From Deuterostichococcus epilithicus (lineage: Eukaryota > Chlorophyta > Trebouxiophyceae > Prasiolales > Stichococcaceae), in contig JAVTLE010000005.1 in NCBI GenBank assembly GCA_033439295.1, positions 3,088,501 to 3,152,500 on the forward strand: DNA of 64,000 nt, written 5' to 3'. The translations under genes and the position numbers were made by a program. A model generated the notes under the pieces. That model was given only the letters and a program-made list of their open reading frames with translations, made no database searches and was not told the DNA's origin. Positions 1 to 12,788 of this stretch are shown piece after piece; position 1 is the stretch's first letter; every line of letters starts with the position of its first letter.

Positions 1-3000
1 TGTGTGTTGGCGTTCATTAGGCCAGACATTTGGCCAGAAATTGCTGCCATCAGGCGCCACTGCTTCCTCCTGTCACAGTCATCGCCACCCAGTACGATAT
101 TGCAAGGCATCTCCACACAGGCCCCGATATGAAGGCGTGATCGTTGGGGGCCTCACCGCCACGCTGCCCAGGTGTGGATGGCAAAGACGGGCAGACCAAT
201 GGCGCCGATGAAAGCCGCAAAGATGGATAAGAACCCGTTCTGCAAGCGCAGGAACATCCGCGGAAGTTCAGGCGTAGGGCGCAGACGTGCATGTGAGGCA
301 GTGGTCAGCGCCCAACTCGATTGCCAGCCAGGTACTGCAAGAGACCACAGCGTCGCAGGATGGAACGTCCGTGCTTCGCACTGCCCGCCGCAGACGAGCA
401 ACCACAGCAGCGCGGCATGCCGCAGAGCACTGAGACCAGCTAACGCGAAGCACAGCTCCTTCCCGCACGTTGTAGTTGAAGAAGGTCTTCGTCTTCTTGT
501 CGAAGCGGCCGGTGGCCTGGCCCTCTCCATTGTACACCGATGACAGCGCGACGCAGCAGAAGCCGCCGATGTGAGCCAGCAGGATGGCGGCAATCATCTG
601 CCACACCGACCCCACTTTCGGCTGCACCGGCCTGCGCGCGGCGGCATATGAGTTGGCACATGCTTCACACAGCGCTGCACCTTGGGCGAGTCGCATGAGG
701 TCGCCAACCAGTTCGTGCAGCGGACCGGAGCGTCTCCCAGTGCACACACACAATGGAACACTTTGTCGCTCCTATATTCCGCACACAGACGGCAACGAAG
801 CCGCGACGCACGCATCAAGGAAGCAGTTGTTGGACAAATCACCACTGCGTTAGGAGGGAGAGGCAGATCTGGCAGCACCTGAACCGTCCCTTCCTTCGAA
901 GGCAGCGCCAGCTCAAGCTGCATGGACGGCTCTGCCTCGCCGGCTTGCCGACACACACAGACGAGACACATAACGAGAGCCTGGGCGCGCCTGGCCAGGG
1001 AGAAGCCGAGGGGCGAGGCCCAGGGGAAGCGCAGGGCGTCCAGTCCCAGGGGGCAGCCGCCGCCACCGCCAGCCAGCTTCATGTCGTCGCCGCTGCTCGT
1101 CTGGGAGGCCGAGTCCGAGGTGTCGCTGCCCGCCAGCTTGTGGTTGATGGCGGCCGGCAGGTGCTGCGGCAGGACGAGAACGGGTCCGTGACGATTTAAG
1201 ACTGCAGGGGTGTGGGACGCCTGCTTGCTTTGGCGCAAAAGCCAAGTCATACACAAAAGCAAGCACGGAAGCGCCAGCAGTCACTGCCCTTGCAGTCTGC
1301 TCACGGGTCCTGGGCGCCTTGCACGAGCCACCCGGCAGGCGGAAGCCTGCTGTGCCAAGCGTGCCGACTTGCTTGATAGCTGCGTCAAAGCCCTGGGCAC
1401 ACCTTTACGGAGGAGGCGCGCTCCATGTGGGCGCCGGTGTAGTGCAGGCCCACGCTCAGCCAGCCGTCCTTCTCACTGCGCAATGTGAAACTGCCAAGTT
1501 CAGCAGAAGTTGAAGGCCCATGAGGAGATTGCTGCCCGTGATCAGCAGCTCGGCAGTGCTGCCGGCACTCGAGGAGAGCAGATTTTCGGGGCAGCGCTGA
1601 CAGGGCGGCACAAGCCTCCAGCCAGAGGCCTCCGACGCCGAAGCGTCGATGCGCCGTCCACGATATGGGCCGACCAGGCGACAGCCCACCTGGCGGCGGC
1701 CAGCACGGACTCGTCGAGGATGGTGAACTCGGCCTTGTGGCGCGCCGCCCACACCATGATGACGCGCTTGGGGCCGGCCGACGCCGCCTTGGCGTCCTTG
1801 TCGCCGCGGCGCGCCTCGATCAGGCCCCGCAGCATGGACAGCACAGGCGAGATCTGCGGGTGGTAGAGAGTGGTCTCTCAGGACTGCTCTGTGGAAGGGG
1901 CCCCAGCGCTGCCGAGAGGGTCGGCAGTGGCTGCTTGAGAGTGGCGCTGCCCACAGGCCAGCGCAGCAGGACACCAGAACAGCAAGCGCGTTCAATTGCA
2001 TTGGCCCCGCCTCGATCAGAGCGCTGCGGCAGGGTCATGGTCACAGCGCGCCCGGCAGGCAACTACGCTGCCGCTCTGGCCTCCAGCGAGCAGAGGCAGC
2101 CTGCTGATGAGACTCGTCAAGATGCAACACGAGCAATACAGGGAGAAATTGTTTACTATCCTATCCTGTTGAAAGGGAAAATTCACGGTAATAGGACCAG
2201 TCAGGAAGGCGCACCCCGATGCCGCCCACGAAGCAGACCAGGACATTGTAGCGCAGCCAGGGATATTCGGCGTGGCGCAGCCCGATGGGCCCCTGCACGC
2301 GTACCGGCACGTGCGCCCCCCGCTCCAGCAGCTTGAACAGTGTCTGCAGGCAGGCGACGCAACAATGGTTGAGGCACGTGCTCCGCGACTGATCGCCCAA
2401 CGACGACCTCTCGTCGAGCCTGGACGTTTGCTTTGCGGAGCCAACAGATCAAAGAATGAGAGCCTCGCACCTCGGTGAAGGTGCCATACTTCTTGATGTT
2501 GAAGGTGACGGTGTTGCCGCCGCGCAGGCTGACCCGCTTGCCGGCGCAGGTGAAGGGGTGCCACTCTGCAGCAGGCAATGCGATTGGCGTGAGCCAAAAC
2601 ACACGAGACCGCCTTGCCGGCCCCATCCCCCTTTCGGTTTGCGAATGTGTGACACAAGAAAAGCGGACGTGATGCAGGGGCTATCCCTCTTGCTAGCCAG
2701 CATAAGTGCGTTCCACTCGATGCCCGCAAGCAGTCGTCTGGACACATGCCGAAGGTCAGGGCGTACGCACCCCAGCGGGAGATGCAAGGGACGTTGAGGA
2801 GATAGTCGTGGAGCGGGTGCACCTCCAAGCCCTGCCGCACCATTGTACTCGGACACGTAGTCTTGTGGTGCCCTTTCATGGGTTGATGCTTGAGCGACGC
2901 CAGTACAGGCAGGTGATCAAGCGTAGCCATGCGACGGGAGGACAGGGGGCATCGCCGAGCGCTTCCAGCGGCTCACTGCGGGAAGCACCGTTGCTGGTGC

Positions 3001-5931
3001 CTCGATGCACGGTCACAACAGAAAGGGAACAGCAGCAGGTGAAGTCGGCAGGACGCACCTCATCCAAGGTGAGCTCCAGTGTGGCGACGGAATGGTCGTC
3101 GCTCAGGTGGGCGGAGGTGATGGTCGTGATGGAGGCACCCTGCACACCAACTGACAGGTGTGCTTCAACCGCAACTTATGATGTGCATTGGCTGCAGTGC
3201 GCGGTGCTATGCTGGTGTATCATGACAGCCATGACGTGTGAGATTGGATGCGTCAAAATTCTCTGCCAGAATTCGATGCCTGACCTGTGCAAAGCGGAAG
3301 ACCAGGTCCACCGCCCATGGCATCAGGCCTGGCGGCGGAGCAACAGGCTGCCGTCAACAGCGTTTCAGGTGCCAGCAGCATAAGGCTGGTGTCGTTCGAA
3401 TGTGTGCTTTCCTGACACACAGCTGCTGGGATGTAAGCTGCAGAGATGCAACGAATCCGGAAGTGCGGCACTGCTCTGAAAAATCAGTATTGTGTCTCGA
3501 TGCAGCAGCCGGATCAGAGCGCATTCATGCCCATGAGCGCGCCTGGGAATATCCACACCCAGACGCGATTGTAGTGCGCGCTGGCAAGGACGACCAGCAC
3601 CAGGAAGCCGATGATGTGGACACGGTAAAAGAGCTGCAACAAGCAGACACGCCAGCGACCTCAGGGGCATTTCAAGAGGAGCATGCTGATGGTGTTGTGG
3701 CAGCATGCGAATGTGAAAAGGGGCTGACAGCCAGGCGATGTGCCCAGGCTGCAGCCCTCTGAGGCTTGCCAGCTTCAAGAGCGAAGGGCATCAGGTAATG
3801 ACGAGAAGAGCAAGGACCGCGCTCAGATGATGAAACTCACGTCAAACCAGCGGCGGCGGATGTAATGGATGGAGGTGATCTGCAGGGAAACAGCTCCGAC
3901 CCAGGCAAGGACGCCCGCCAGGTGGGGGTGGCTGTCCTTCCACTCGAACAGGTAGTGCGCTGCCCTGCTTGCAAGGGTCACAGCACTTTGCACTGCCCTT
4001 GAGTCCGCACATGCAACGATCGGTGAGTTCAGCCCCACAGAGATTGCAGTCGACAAGGGCATCTTCAGCAATGCAGCCCGCAGGCCAGGGCGAATACCTT
4101 TCATCGGGGTCCTCGTTCTGCTGCATCACGGCAAACGCGACGTAGCAGGCCCCGTGGATTGTAATCATCCAGACAGTGATCTGCCCCATCCACCTGCGCA
4201 CATCCTTTCCACTTCTGATGGCATTCCGGGGCTGATCGTATTCCAAGCTGGCGCAACGCAGGCATGCATGTCTGTGCGCATGCTTGCACTCGTATAGCGT
4301 GTCAGCAAAGCACCGCAGCTCTGGCTGAACCCCCTCGCCTGTGGTACTTGATCATGTTCTGCCATGGGATGCCTGAATGCAGCCACGGGTCCAATTGATC
4401 GGGCTGAAGTTGTCATTTTGCTGTCGTGTAGCAGTCAGTGTGCGCACAAGACAAAACTGCAGGCAGCTGCTCTTGCATCTGCATATTAGCACCCACCGAG
4501 AAGGTGGTTGAGCCAGCTGTCGTGCGACACAGGCCAGAAGAGGCACCAGAAGCAGATGCACAGCGATTCGCCGATGTGCTTGGACCTGTTGCACCCACAC
4601 AGGGGGACTCGACGACAGCAGGAACCCTTGAAAGTGACATTTGCAGTCGTGCTGCGGCGTAGTCGCTGAGGTGTAGACAGCGACGCACCAGGTCTCGAGA
4701 ATCTCCTTGGTACGCTCGGAACTCTTCAGCTCTACCAGCACGTCGACTGCACAGCATGCGGCGCGGGTCAGAGGGTCTGCTGGCAGCAGCCTCGGGTGGA
4801 CAGTCCATTTTGCATTTGTGACGCCAGGCAGCATGCGCGCAAAACACATGCATATGCCGGCGTCTGCCTGTCAGGACAGCATCAGGTGACACACCACACT
4901 GCGGTGATGGCCACTATAGTCGCTGAATGACACGGGCGCCATGCCGCTCTGACATGCTGTGCGAGCGCAAATGTTGGGTCCGGCACACAGCATGTGGGAC
5001 GGAACATGCATCAGATCACGCACCTGCCTCCCACTCGTCGTACACCTCACTCTGGTAGGTATACAGGCGGCTTGCGATGGCAGCGAGGAAGCCCAGCAGG
5101 AAGATGGACTCGCCGACGGACATGCCGCCGCACCACCACATGAAAAAACGGCGACCGGGTAGCTGCCACCCCAGGAGGCGGCCAATCTGCATGCAGCGGT
5201 AGCACATTCATGTTGAATTCAACCGTGTAGGCACAGAAGACCTGGGACACTGCGGTCGGACGGGCATCAGTCTGTGCACATCATCGTGCCCACTGAAACC
5301 CTAGAGACGGACGAGTAGGAAATAGAGACCAGTACGGTACCTGGGCCTTTGTCTTGACGAAATTTGGCGCTCCGACGGGCAAGCGTGAGGCCAGTGCGAT
5401 GGCGATGGCGGCCAGGAGCGGCGGCACAAAGAACATCAAAAGGTTCGCGTAGACTTTCGGTGATCCCACCATCAGGTTCCTTTTTTCCAACTCCAGCGCA
5501 TTGCCATAGGCATAGCGGATGTTGACGGACGAGAGCTTGTCGCTGACCTGCGTTTGTTGCCAAGTTGCCAAGTTGCCAATGTGCATCAAATCCGCTGCAG
5601 TGTCTGCCAGTCAGAAGCCTGCCATGCCATGTCGAAACATGCCAGCAGGCAACCACTCATGGTCGGCATTTGTGATGCAGGAATGACGGACGCTGAGATC
5701 GGCGATGCTTTGGCGATGACAATGATGATCCCGCCAAAATTATTGTCGGGACGATGACACACTGTCCAACCGACGCTGGGAACGCCGAGCATTCATCAGG
5801 GTGCTTGCCTGATCGTTGACAGCGAGGTTGTACAGGCAACACAGCCACAGCGCCACCATTGCCCATGAAAAAAGGATCAGCGTGCTGTGCAGCACCGCCG
5901 CCAGCCGCAGGAGGCCGCCCATCGCGGCCAT
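1..5931 (-). CDS. Ferric-chelate reductase (FRO/FRE type, NADPH oxidase superfamily), partial at 3' end
   Basis: Membrane flavocytochrome that passes electrons from cytosolic NAD(P)H through FAD and two hemes to extracellular Fe(III). The start at 5931 (MAAMGGLLRL) leads into a membrane helix. Further membrane exons lie near 5580-5343, 5190-5030 and 4590-4500. A 34-base micro-exon at 4339-4372 encodes IPWQNMIKYHR and joins the exon holding WMGQITVWMITIHG, which rebuilds the heme-helix pattern HRW...IHG. The exon near 3640-3500 has the second heme pair, RVH and SAH, 14 residues apart. The FAD region with HPFT is near 2560-2470. The nucleotide-binding glycines (VGGIG) are near 2210 and continue as ISPVLSMLRGLI near 1850. 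As in plant FROs, membrane helices interrupt the nucleotide-binding half (1540-1400, 1110-980, 620-470, 270-170). The C-terminus lies beyond the left edge. The intron after the micro-exon uses a GC donor. Exon limits in the last 1.5 kb are unsure. Confidence 0.82.
4339..4372 (-). other. 34-base micro-exon with GC donor in the ferric reductase gene
   Basis: On the minus strand the acceptor ...ATTCAG precedes GCATCCCATGG and the exon ends ...TACCACAG followed by GCGAGG, so the donor is GC rather than GT. The upstream exon ends in phase with LNHLLG and the downstream exon starts with G-TGG-ATG. The joined reading LLGIPWQNMIKYHRWMGQ matches the family around the first heme histidine. Skipping the exon would remove that histidine. 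Confidence 0.75.
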
Positions 5932-6734
5932 ACACTGCACGGTAAGATCGATCAGTCTGCTTGTGCTGCTGACACGATCCTGCTGCGCGATGCACAACCC
6001 GCGATCGGCGGGGGCGGCGCCTATTACTAAATTGGCTGGTGCGCTTCGAATTTGAGTCCTACACGAGCGAGTACAAGAGCAGACGTGCCGCCAGGATCGG
6101 ATAATGAGAGACGATTTTGACATCAATGCGCCAGATCATTGCTGCATCGATCGCAAAAGGACGCAAACCAATCAGGGGTCGTGTTGTGCGTGCGCTCCAC
6201 GCGCCACCCGTGAGCGTGTGCCGCTTGCGTACCTGCACAGAAACGACGACGGGAATTCATGAGCACAGGATGTACGAAAGTTCAAAGCAATCCCTTGCAA
6301 GATGCGGCGCTGAACCAAGCAGGTTTCTGTGGACGATAGCTGATTCCGTTTCGTCGTTTACGAAAATCACTGCCATGCGAAGGCGAAGAGCAGCATGCGA
6401 AGAACGCCGGCGGCTGCGTGGGGGCTTGCTTTGCAGGATGAATGTCACACCAGCGACTCGGCGCAAGCGATACGCGCTCCTTCAGTCCTTCCGACGACCG
6501 CGCAATTGGAATATGTGCTGCGCGTGCGCAGATTGTACAAATGATTACCGGCACTTTGGATTTTTACAAAAATGCTGATGTGGCAACACACTCGGGCACG
6601 CGATGGACACATGACAGCTCGTTCGGGGTCGGCTGCACGGAGGTGGCCTTGTGCAGAAGTCCAATCGCGACCAGGAAGCTCGTCAGGGTTGGTGTGTGTC
6701 GAGTGGTGGCGTGTTCGCTCGCTGCACCCGCAAA
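5932..6734. promoter_or_regulatory. Divergent intergenic spacer, ferric reductase / LTP-like gene
   Basis: About 800 bases between two divergent starts. It should hold both promoters and 5' UTRs. I found no convincing TATA box, known iron-response motif or other gene; open frames here lack family resemblance. Confidence 0.4.
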
Positions 6735-8244
6735 ATGTGTGCACGATGGATCCGACTACTGGCGGTTTGTGTGCTGCTGCTTGTGCAGCAGGCCGCTGCC
6801 AAGAAGGCACCGCGAGCGCGCGCTATGCAGCGCTATGCAGCGCATGCCACCGAGCAAGCAATGCGTCGCACACTTCTACAAGCCGGCGCAGCACCCGCGC
6901 CGGCGCCAGCCGGTGACCCGCTGGAGACGCCAGCGGACGCGCTCAATGTCTGCAGCTACGAGACAGTTCGCATGGCGACCAAATGCAAGAACAACAAAAA
7001 AGCATTTTACGAAGGCGAGGGTGCAGGTGGGGCTGTTTGGCCCTTCGCCCCTGCCGATTGACTAACCGTCCGCACTCCGCGCAACTAGCTGATTACGGCC
7101 GTGCGAGCAACCCCACAGCGTGTCAGCAAATGCATCAAGGCATCAGGCCCATGTCATTGTACCGCGAACGCGGCAGCCGGCCGGCAACGTTCTTTCACTG
7201 GTGGTCACAGGCAGCCGTGCATCAGGGGTCAGGCGGCCGCCCTCACGAAGCGGCTTGCTTCATCGACGTGCGTTTTCAATCATTCCGCGTTGTGGTGCCG
7301 CAGACGAGGAGTGCTGCCAGCTCCTGAGCTCGTACTACAGCAACGCATCCACAAAGCCCACGCGCAACTGCTGGTGCGACCCCGACGTGTGGGCGAGGGA
7401 GTTGGTGCTGGAGGCGAAGAACTTCATCAGTCTGGGCGCCTTTTTCGACGGCTGCACGTGAGCTCCCCCGCCAGACCAGCATGTATGAGCACGCCACGCG
7501 CGCATGCGTGCACACACAGCACAATGCAAACTGGCAGCATTGCAGGGCCGCAGCAGCGGCCTGCATGCTTGCTGCCACGGTGCTGTGAGTACTGCACTGC
7601 ACCAGCGAGCGGTCCATCACGCAAACGTCTCGTACACAAGTCATGACCGTGCGGATGAGCGGTGCCCGGATTGCTGTCGTCCCTTGTGCCGCAGCCAGCA
7701 GAGATGCTGGAGCAGCAGGCGTGCCCTTCCAGCGTTGCAAGTGCTGACGCTGATGCGCTGCTGCTGTTGCGTCAGGGCCGGTAACTTCACCGTCGGCGAT
7801 GAGGCAATCGCCTACTATCAGGACGGCGCCGGGCCGTGCGCCGGCATGGCCGCGGCAGCCATGGAAATGGAGCCGGAGGAGGAGGCGCCGGCGTACCCGC
7901 CAAAACGCAGCTTTGCTAAGTGGGTGCGCAACGGCCTGCCGGACAATCCCTTCGTCCTCTTCTGCTTCATCGTCTCCATTCCGTCAGGTGAGCCGCCTTC
8001 CCCATCACTGCCTGCATTGCAGCCGACAAGACCTGGAGCCGGCATGATGACCTAGCCCCGTGTCAATTGTGCCGCCATAGTGCTGCAAGCGTCAAAAGGC
8101 AATGCCGTGACTGGCGCTGCGATGACCCTTGCTCTCTTGCTTGCAGTCATCGGCTTCATGATCATGCTTTGGCCGTTCATCTTCCACGCCATCCTTACCA
8201 TTGTGGAGCTGCCCGGCAAGATGAAGGCCAAGAAGGCCATGTAG
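6735..8244 (+). CDS. Secreted eight-cysteine LTP-like protein with C-terminal membrane segment
   Basis: Four exons, about 6735-7026, 7303-7458, 7775-7987 and 8147-8244. The ATG at 6735 gives MCARWIRLLAVCVLLLVQQAAA, a clear signal peptide. An Ala/Pro linker follows, then cysteines in the order C...C...CC...CWC...C...C, the C-Xn-C-Xn-CC-Xn-CXC-Xn-C-Xn-C spacing of plant non-specific lipid-transfer and bifunctional-inhibitor proteins. CC falls in DEECCQ, CXC in NCWCDP and the last two in DGCT and GPCAGM. After an acidic stretch (MEMEPEEEAP) come hydrophobic runs NPFVLFCFIVSIPSG and VIGFMIMLWPFIFHAILTIV and the basic tail KMKAKKAM, so the protein looks membrane-anchored with the cysteine domain outside. 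The cysteine pattern and anchor are seen; lipid binding is inferred. Only the cysteine spacing links it to the LTP fold. Confidence 0.72.
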
Positions 8245-8900
8245 AACTGTGACGGCACTGGTGCTCTTGAGCTGACTCGTTGTTGCATACGACAGCGATT
8301 GCAGCACTTGTGTTTGCATTTGCGGGAATTCGTGAGAAGTCCGAGTTGAACCTCGTGTGGCATGCTTTTGAGGTAGTGATGCAGCGGTGAAGTTGGGGAC
8401 GCGATGGCATTGCGCCAATGCAGAATTGAATAGCAGATTGTATCACGGAGTGCTGAGTTGTTCAGAAGTGCCTAGTTTATTCTTGTCAATCGAGTGGAAG
8501 AAGGTGGTGCTGCGTGCAGTAAGAAATTTATTACATGTTGTTCGTTCAGAAATACCTTTGCACGAGATATTCTCACTACGCACAGTAAACGAGCTCACTG
8601 TTCGTCACCAAGCCGCTCTGCGAGGTGCAGGCAACTATTGAGCTGCAGTCGACCTCTCTGCTAGGCATGACCCACTGGCGGGCCACAGCTGACAAAGATC
8701 AGCTACACATGTGCATGACAGGCCTCACTCTGTGGCTGGCTGTGTGGTCCTTGCATCCAACAATCTCACGACGCCGCCACTATGTTGGCAAGCTCGAGCG
8801 TCCTCGAGTTGCCCACTGGCTCCATTGGCCATTCCCGCCCCGCAGCGGCAGCCCGAGCCCGGAAGCCGCATGCAGCTGCTCCCGTGGCGTAGGACACAAC
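8245..8900. other. Convergent intergenic region, AT-richer than surroundings
   Basis: Lies between the 3' ends of the LTP-like and Tic20 genes. About 8400-8600 is visibly richer in A/T than the flanking coding DNA. It probably holds both 3' UTRs. No gene seen. Confidence 0.5.
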
Positions 8901-10409
8901 TCACATGTACTCCGAGGCCTCAACCTGCATGTAGACCGACTCCGAGACCAGCGGCACGTCCGCATACTTGCCTCTGCAGCACCGCATGCAATTATGGTGA
9001 GACGCCGCAACCTGGAGGGTTGCCGCATGATGCGCGTCGCGACAGGCAAGAGCATGACTCTTGCAAAAGATGCACGCGAGTTCGGGACACAGTGTTCAGC
9101 TGCTGCCGCAGGACAAGTGCATGTGCACCAAGACAGGATGATGGAAAATCACAGGACTACTCGCTGCGCACCTGAGCGAGTAGTAGACGCAGTACAGGAC
9201 GGGGCACATGCAGAACATCCACGAGAAGTTGTCGAACACCTGCAGGGGGCCGCCATGACATATGTCAGACGGCCATGGGTGACTTGAGCAGGAACAGGGC
9301 AGATTGCTTCAGCTGGCATTTGTCAAGCATGCACACTGTGCTTGTGGCAGTGATGGCAGCCGACGGACAACACCAATGAGATGCGGTGGTAAGAGGACGG
9401 CCTGCGCACCGTGAGGACGGCCGTCCACCGCAGCTCCGAGGGAAAGTAGGAGCGGACGATGGTGAACAGCATGACGATGATGTCGATCATGACGGACTGC
9501 ATGCAGTTGAAGCGCACGAAGTGCGGGATCTTGGTGTTCTTGACCACCGCCAGGAACAGCAGGAAGAAGATGACCAGCGGCGCAAACTGGCTGCAGTAGT
9601 AGATTCGCACAAAGGGGCCTGCGTTTTTGAAGGGAACATAGCCGTCAGAAGAAATGCCCATCCATGCCCGCCTTCAGACCCACGCACTTTCGGCCTGTTG
9701 CCGTCTAAACTCAAGCACCAGAGCGCCAGAGGCTGCACCCGCGGGTAGGAAAAAATCAAACACTCAGTTGTTCTCTGTCCAGTCCTCAGCCCCCATCAAC
9801 ATGCTGCATCTTGTCGAAGCGACTCTTCACGCACTTCGAACTGGACTCCATGCCTCTTGCAGCATCATGCCTCCGAGAAGCGTATGGCTGCCTGCATGAT
9901 GCATGACACGTATGGCGCAAGCGGTGATGCAGCAGGTTCCGCGACCCACCCGGCAGGAAGTACAGCAGGATCGTGCTGGGCAGCATGTGGTAGACCTCCT
10001 TCCCAAGCGTCAGCGAGTCGATCCAGGGTATGAGGTATGTGAGCGCCGCCGCAACCCGCCAGAACAGCGACGGCGGACCCTTGATGCTGCTGTCTGGGCT
10101 AAGCGCCTCTTCGCCGTCCGCTGCTCGCGGCGCTACCTGCGAGTGTGGTCAGCTGGCATGGTGGTGTTCGCACGGGCATGACAATGCCTGGCTGGCTACC
10201 GAGACGCGCACTTTCAAGGTCCGGAATATCCCACACCAGTGCGCCCTTCGTGCCGTGCGTACAATAGGACGCACCGCGATGGTTTGTCGCCTCCGGCATC
10301 GCCGTGCTGCAAGGCAGTGTGCCCCTGCAAGGCAGCGCCCAAGCTTGCCGTCACTCCTGCCCTTTGTCCCTCGACCACTTCGCGTGCACGCGGACAGCAA
10401 GCCAGCCAA
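8901..10409 (-). CDS. TIC20: Tic20-family protein of the plastid inner-envelope translocon (Ycf60-like)
   Basis: Tic20 is a four-helix component of the protein-import channel in the chloroplast inner envelope. Visible exons on the minus strand are about 10137-9949 (VAPRAADGEEAL through the helix YLIPWIDSLTLGKEV to LLYFLPGG), 9619-9419, 9250-9174 and 8977-8901. The 9619-9419 exon reads GPFVRIYYCSQFAPLVIFF and then KIPHFVRFNCMQSVMIDII, the most conserved Tic20 block (family consensus N..RFIRFN.MQA...DI). The 9250-9174 exon reads VFDNFSWMFCMCPVLY, and the protein ends in QVEASEYM. An upstream Arg/Ala-rich frame beginning MAGLLSACTRSGRG at 10409 could be the transit peptide, but its splice to the next exon was not resolved, so the start is tentative. 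Confidence 0.83.
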
Positions 10410-11696
10410 GCCGCAATCAATCAGGCTGTCGTGTATTGCAAGCAGCCTCCTGCAGAACTTTGGAAGCTGAGCCTCTTCGCTTTAGAGGCACAAAGGAGTC
10501 TGACATGCTTCAAGCCTTACCAAGAGGACCTGCCGCCTGGCTGAGCTGCGTCTGTAGCCTCAACGGAAGCTGCTGGCAGGGGCTGGTGGCGCAGCCGCTC
10601 TGGCATGCAGACTGGCGCGCAGAAGCTGTCGGAGCTCTCCTGTACAAGCCCGGATGTGCTGGTGCGGCTGCCTGCGTGACTGGCGCTGGCATGCCGAGCC
10701 TGGAATGACCAAGCAGCATGGTGGCAGAGAATGCTGACCGGAACGATCGATCGAAGAGCGAAGGCGCAAAACAGTGATATGTTCGCCGCCCGCATCTTCG
10801 ACACCTCAGACGCATGGCGACAAGTGGAGACTCCCAGCGGGTTCCGTTTGCGGTTTATCCGGCGGGCGAATACAACTTACAGTCCGGGCGGGCGAACACA
10901 ACAGTTGTTTAACGAGTGTCCATGGTGGCGATTGATCGGTTTAATTCGATCGGTCGAACACAATTTTTCTTTAAGTGCCAGCAGCAATACAGCACTGCTG
11001 GTCACGCCCAGCAGTACTCATGTGCCGGCACAGCCGTTGCAGGAGTGCCATTTTTGACCAACAAGCTGTGATGAAGGCAGGATGCCTGGCAGTGGATGCA
11101 TAGGCGACACAGCACAGAATCGCAGTAGGAAGAGACACAAGAGACTAGTGCGCTTTATGCTGCATGTCATGACCGTCATGGCGCATGCGTGCGGCATTGG
11201 CATGTGCTTGCAGAAACTGCGTCAACTACCTACCCAAGACGCTCCGATAGCACCTGCTAGACTCTCATCAGAATTGATCAGCTTGCCAGTACCAAGTCCT
11301 ATTAAAAAAGCAGGGTAGAAGGCACATGCATGCTGTCGGCTGGCATCGAGCAAGGTGCGCAATGTGCGCAGAGCAACAGAGGAGCAAAATTGCGTCCAAA
11401 TTTGGTCAGAAGGGATACAAGGATGTGTGCAACGTCCGAATCGCTGGCTCCTTCCAGAGGCTGTCCGCGCTACCCGTGCTACTGGACTTTTGGCACGATG
11501 TCAGAATTTCCCGCCAGCGGCAGGGCGCAAATGGATGTCTTATAGCGACCTGCAGCAGCCGTGTGTAAAGTCGCTAGGCGCAGGTAGGGTACCCTCCTCT
11601 CAATGGAGTACAGAACGAGACACGCTTGCCATCTGCAAGGGGCCTGCTCTGCGGCATGTAAACAATGATTATGCAGGCGGTGTCGGCATTCACAAG
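10410..11696. other. Intergenic region upstream of Tic20
   Basis: About 1.3 kb between the Tic20 start and the CreA-like stop. Near 10860-10960 the element CCGG(C)GGGCGAAYACAAC occurs twice, with a third GAACACAA shortly after; this may be promoter structure or a small repeat. Open frames on both strands show no recognisable protein. Confidence 0.4.
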
Positions 11697-12788
11697 TCAT
11701 GGATGGCACAGCAGACGACGGAAGGTTGACTGGTTGAGCCCACCGGCGTCATCATCGTGTCCGTTGGTAACGTGCGTGCTGTATGCGATGTACAACAGCG
11801 TCTTGTGGGCGGGATCCCACACGCGCCTCACCCGCAGCGTCTGATGTAGTCAAAGAGATAAGATAAGAAATGAGGAACAGCGGCACTGGCGTCCAGGTGC
11901 CAGCGACCAGGTGACGGCAGTCTTCTTTCCCTGCTCGACATTGGCACACTGTGACTTGCCTTCTGCTGCAGCAGGTTCAGCCCCTTGCGCTCTGAGAAGA
12001 CCTCCTGGCCGTCCGTCCCCGCAATGTCGCCCTCGTTGAAATCCAGCTTGCCCGTCAGCGCGCATGTGACTGAGGCCTGCACAAACGAGGTCCATGATCT
12101 GGGAGCCGGGTCATCTGGTTGAAAGCATGGAGGATCAGAATAGAACTCATAGGGTCTTGCAGGAGATCAAGCACTTGCCTGGCTGGGCTCGTTGAAGAAG
12201 TCCTTCGAGAGCTTCTCTGTGATAGAGCGCTGAAACTCGCTAATGAATATTGTGACGCCTCGCACTTTGGGGTCCTCCTGCGCAACGACCTCGACAGAGT
12301 CCTTGAAGAAGATCCCGCTGGCAGTCCACTCCGCGACCTTGTCGTTCGCTTGAGCCGATTCTGTGAGGCAGAGCAGCGGCATGTCGGGTTTGAGTTTCAG
12401 TGACATTCGCTGCACTAAGCTGACAGCCGCCATGTCGATGATGACGAACAGATGTTTCGTCATGAGGGGACGTCTGAACGCTCAATCAGTCTAGCCAAAC
12501 ATGCGGACCTGCAGTGGACAGCAGCAGCAGCGCCGCCGAGCCGGCTGCCAGCAGGGCCTGCTTGACCTGTGTAGTTGCGCGCCCTGCGATGCCAGCGACA
12601 TGCTGCATGTGCCCCGCGGCACTGCACAGGGGTGTCGCTCTACGGCTCCGGAACGCGCGCAGAGAACTTTGCGGTTGCTGCTCTGCCTGCCGGATGCACA
12701 CCCGCTGCTGCTGAGGCATCGCCACCATGGGGGGCGCCATCACAGATTGTGCTGCAACCCGATGATGAGCTGCACTGCAAGTTCTCAA
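11697..12788 (-). CDS. CreA-family protein, plastid/thylakoid-targeted
   Basis: CreA proteins are small exported bacterial proteins of unknown biochemical role, with plastid homologues in plants and algae. Exon 1 (12788 to about 12505) has a long Ser/Arg/Gln-rich transit region, then the hydrophobic stretch QALLAAGSAALLLLSTAG, typical of bipartite lumen targeting. Exon 2 (about 12370-12175) begins ESAQANDKVAEWTASG and contains DPKVRGVTIFISEFQR, matching the CreA 'DP.V.GVTC..S' block. Exon 3 (about 12080-11965) has SVTCALTG and DGQEVFSERKGLN, matching 'GEEVF...LF'. Exon 4 (about 11845-11697) has RRVWDPAHKTLLYIAYST, matching the C-terminal 'R.YD...NTLVY.AYS' block, and ends FRRLLCHP. It is divergent to eEFSec across a short spacer. 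The family call is strong; lumen location is inferred from the N-terminus. Confidence 0.83.

Noticed and set aside
4160-4200. Loss of the first heme histidine in the ferric reductase (reading VRRWMGQ directly upstream of the exon)
   Set aside because: The apparent Arg is intronic. The upstream micro-exon supplies YHR in phase, so the histidine is present.
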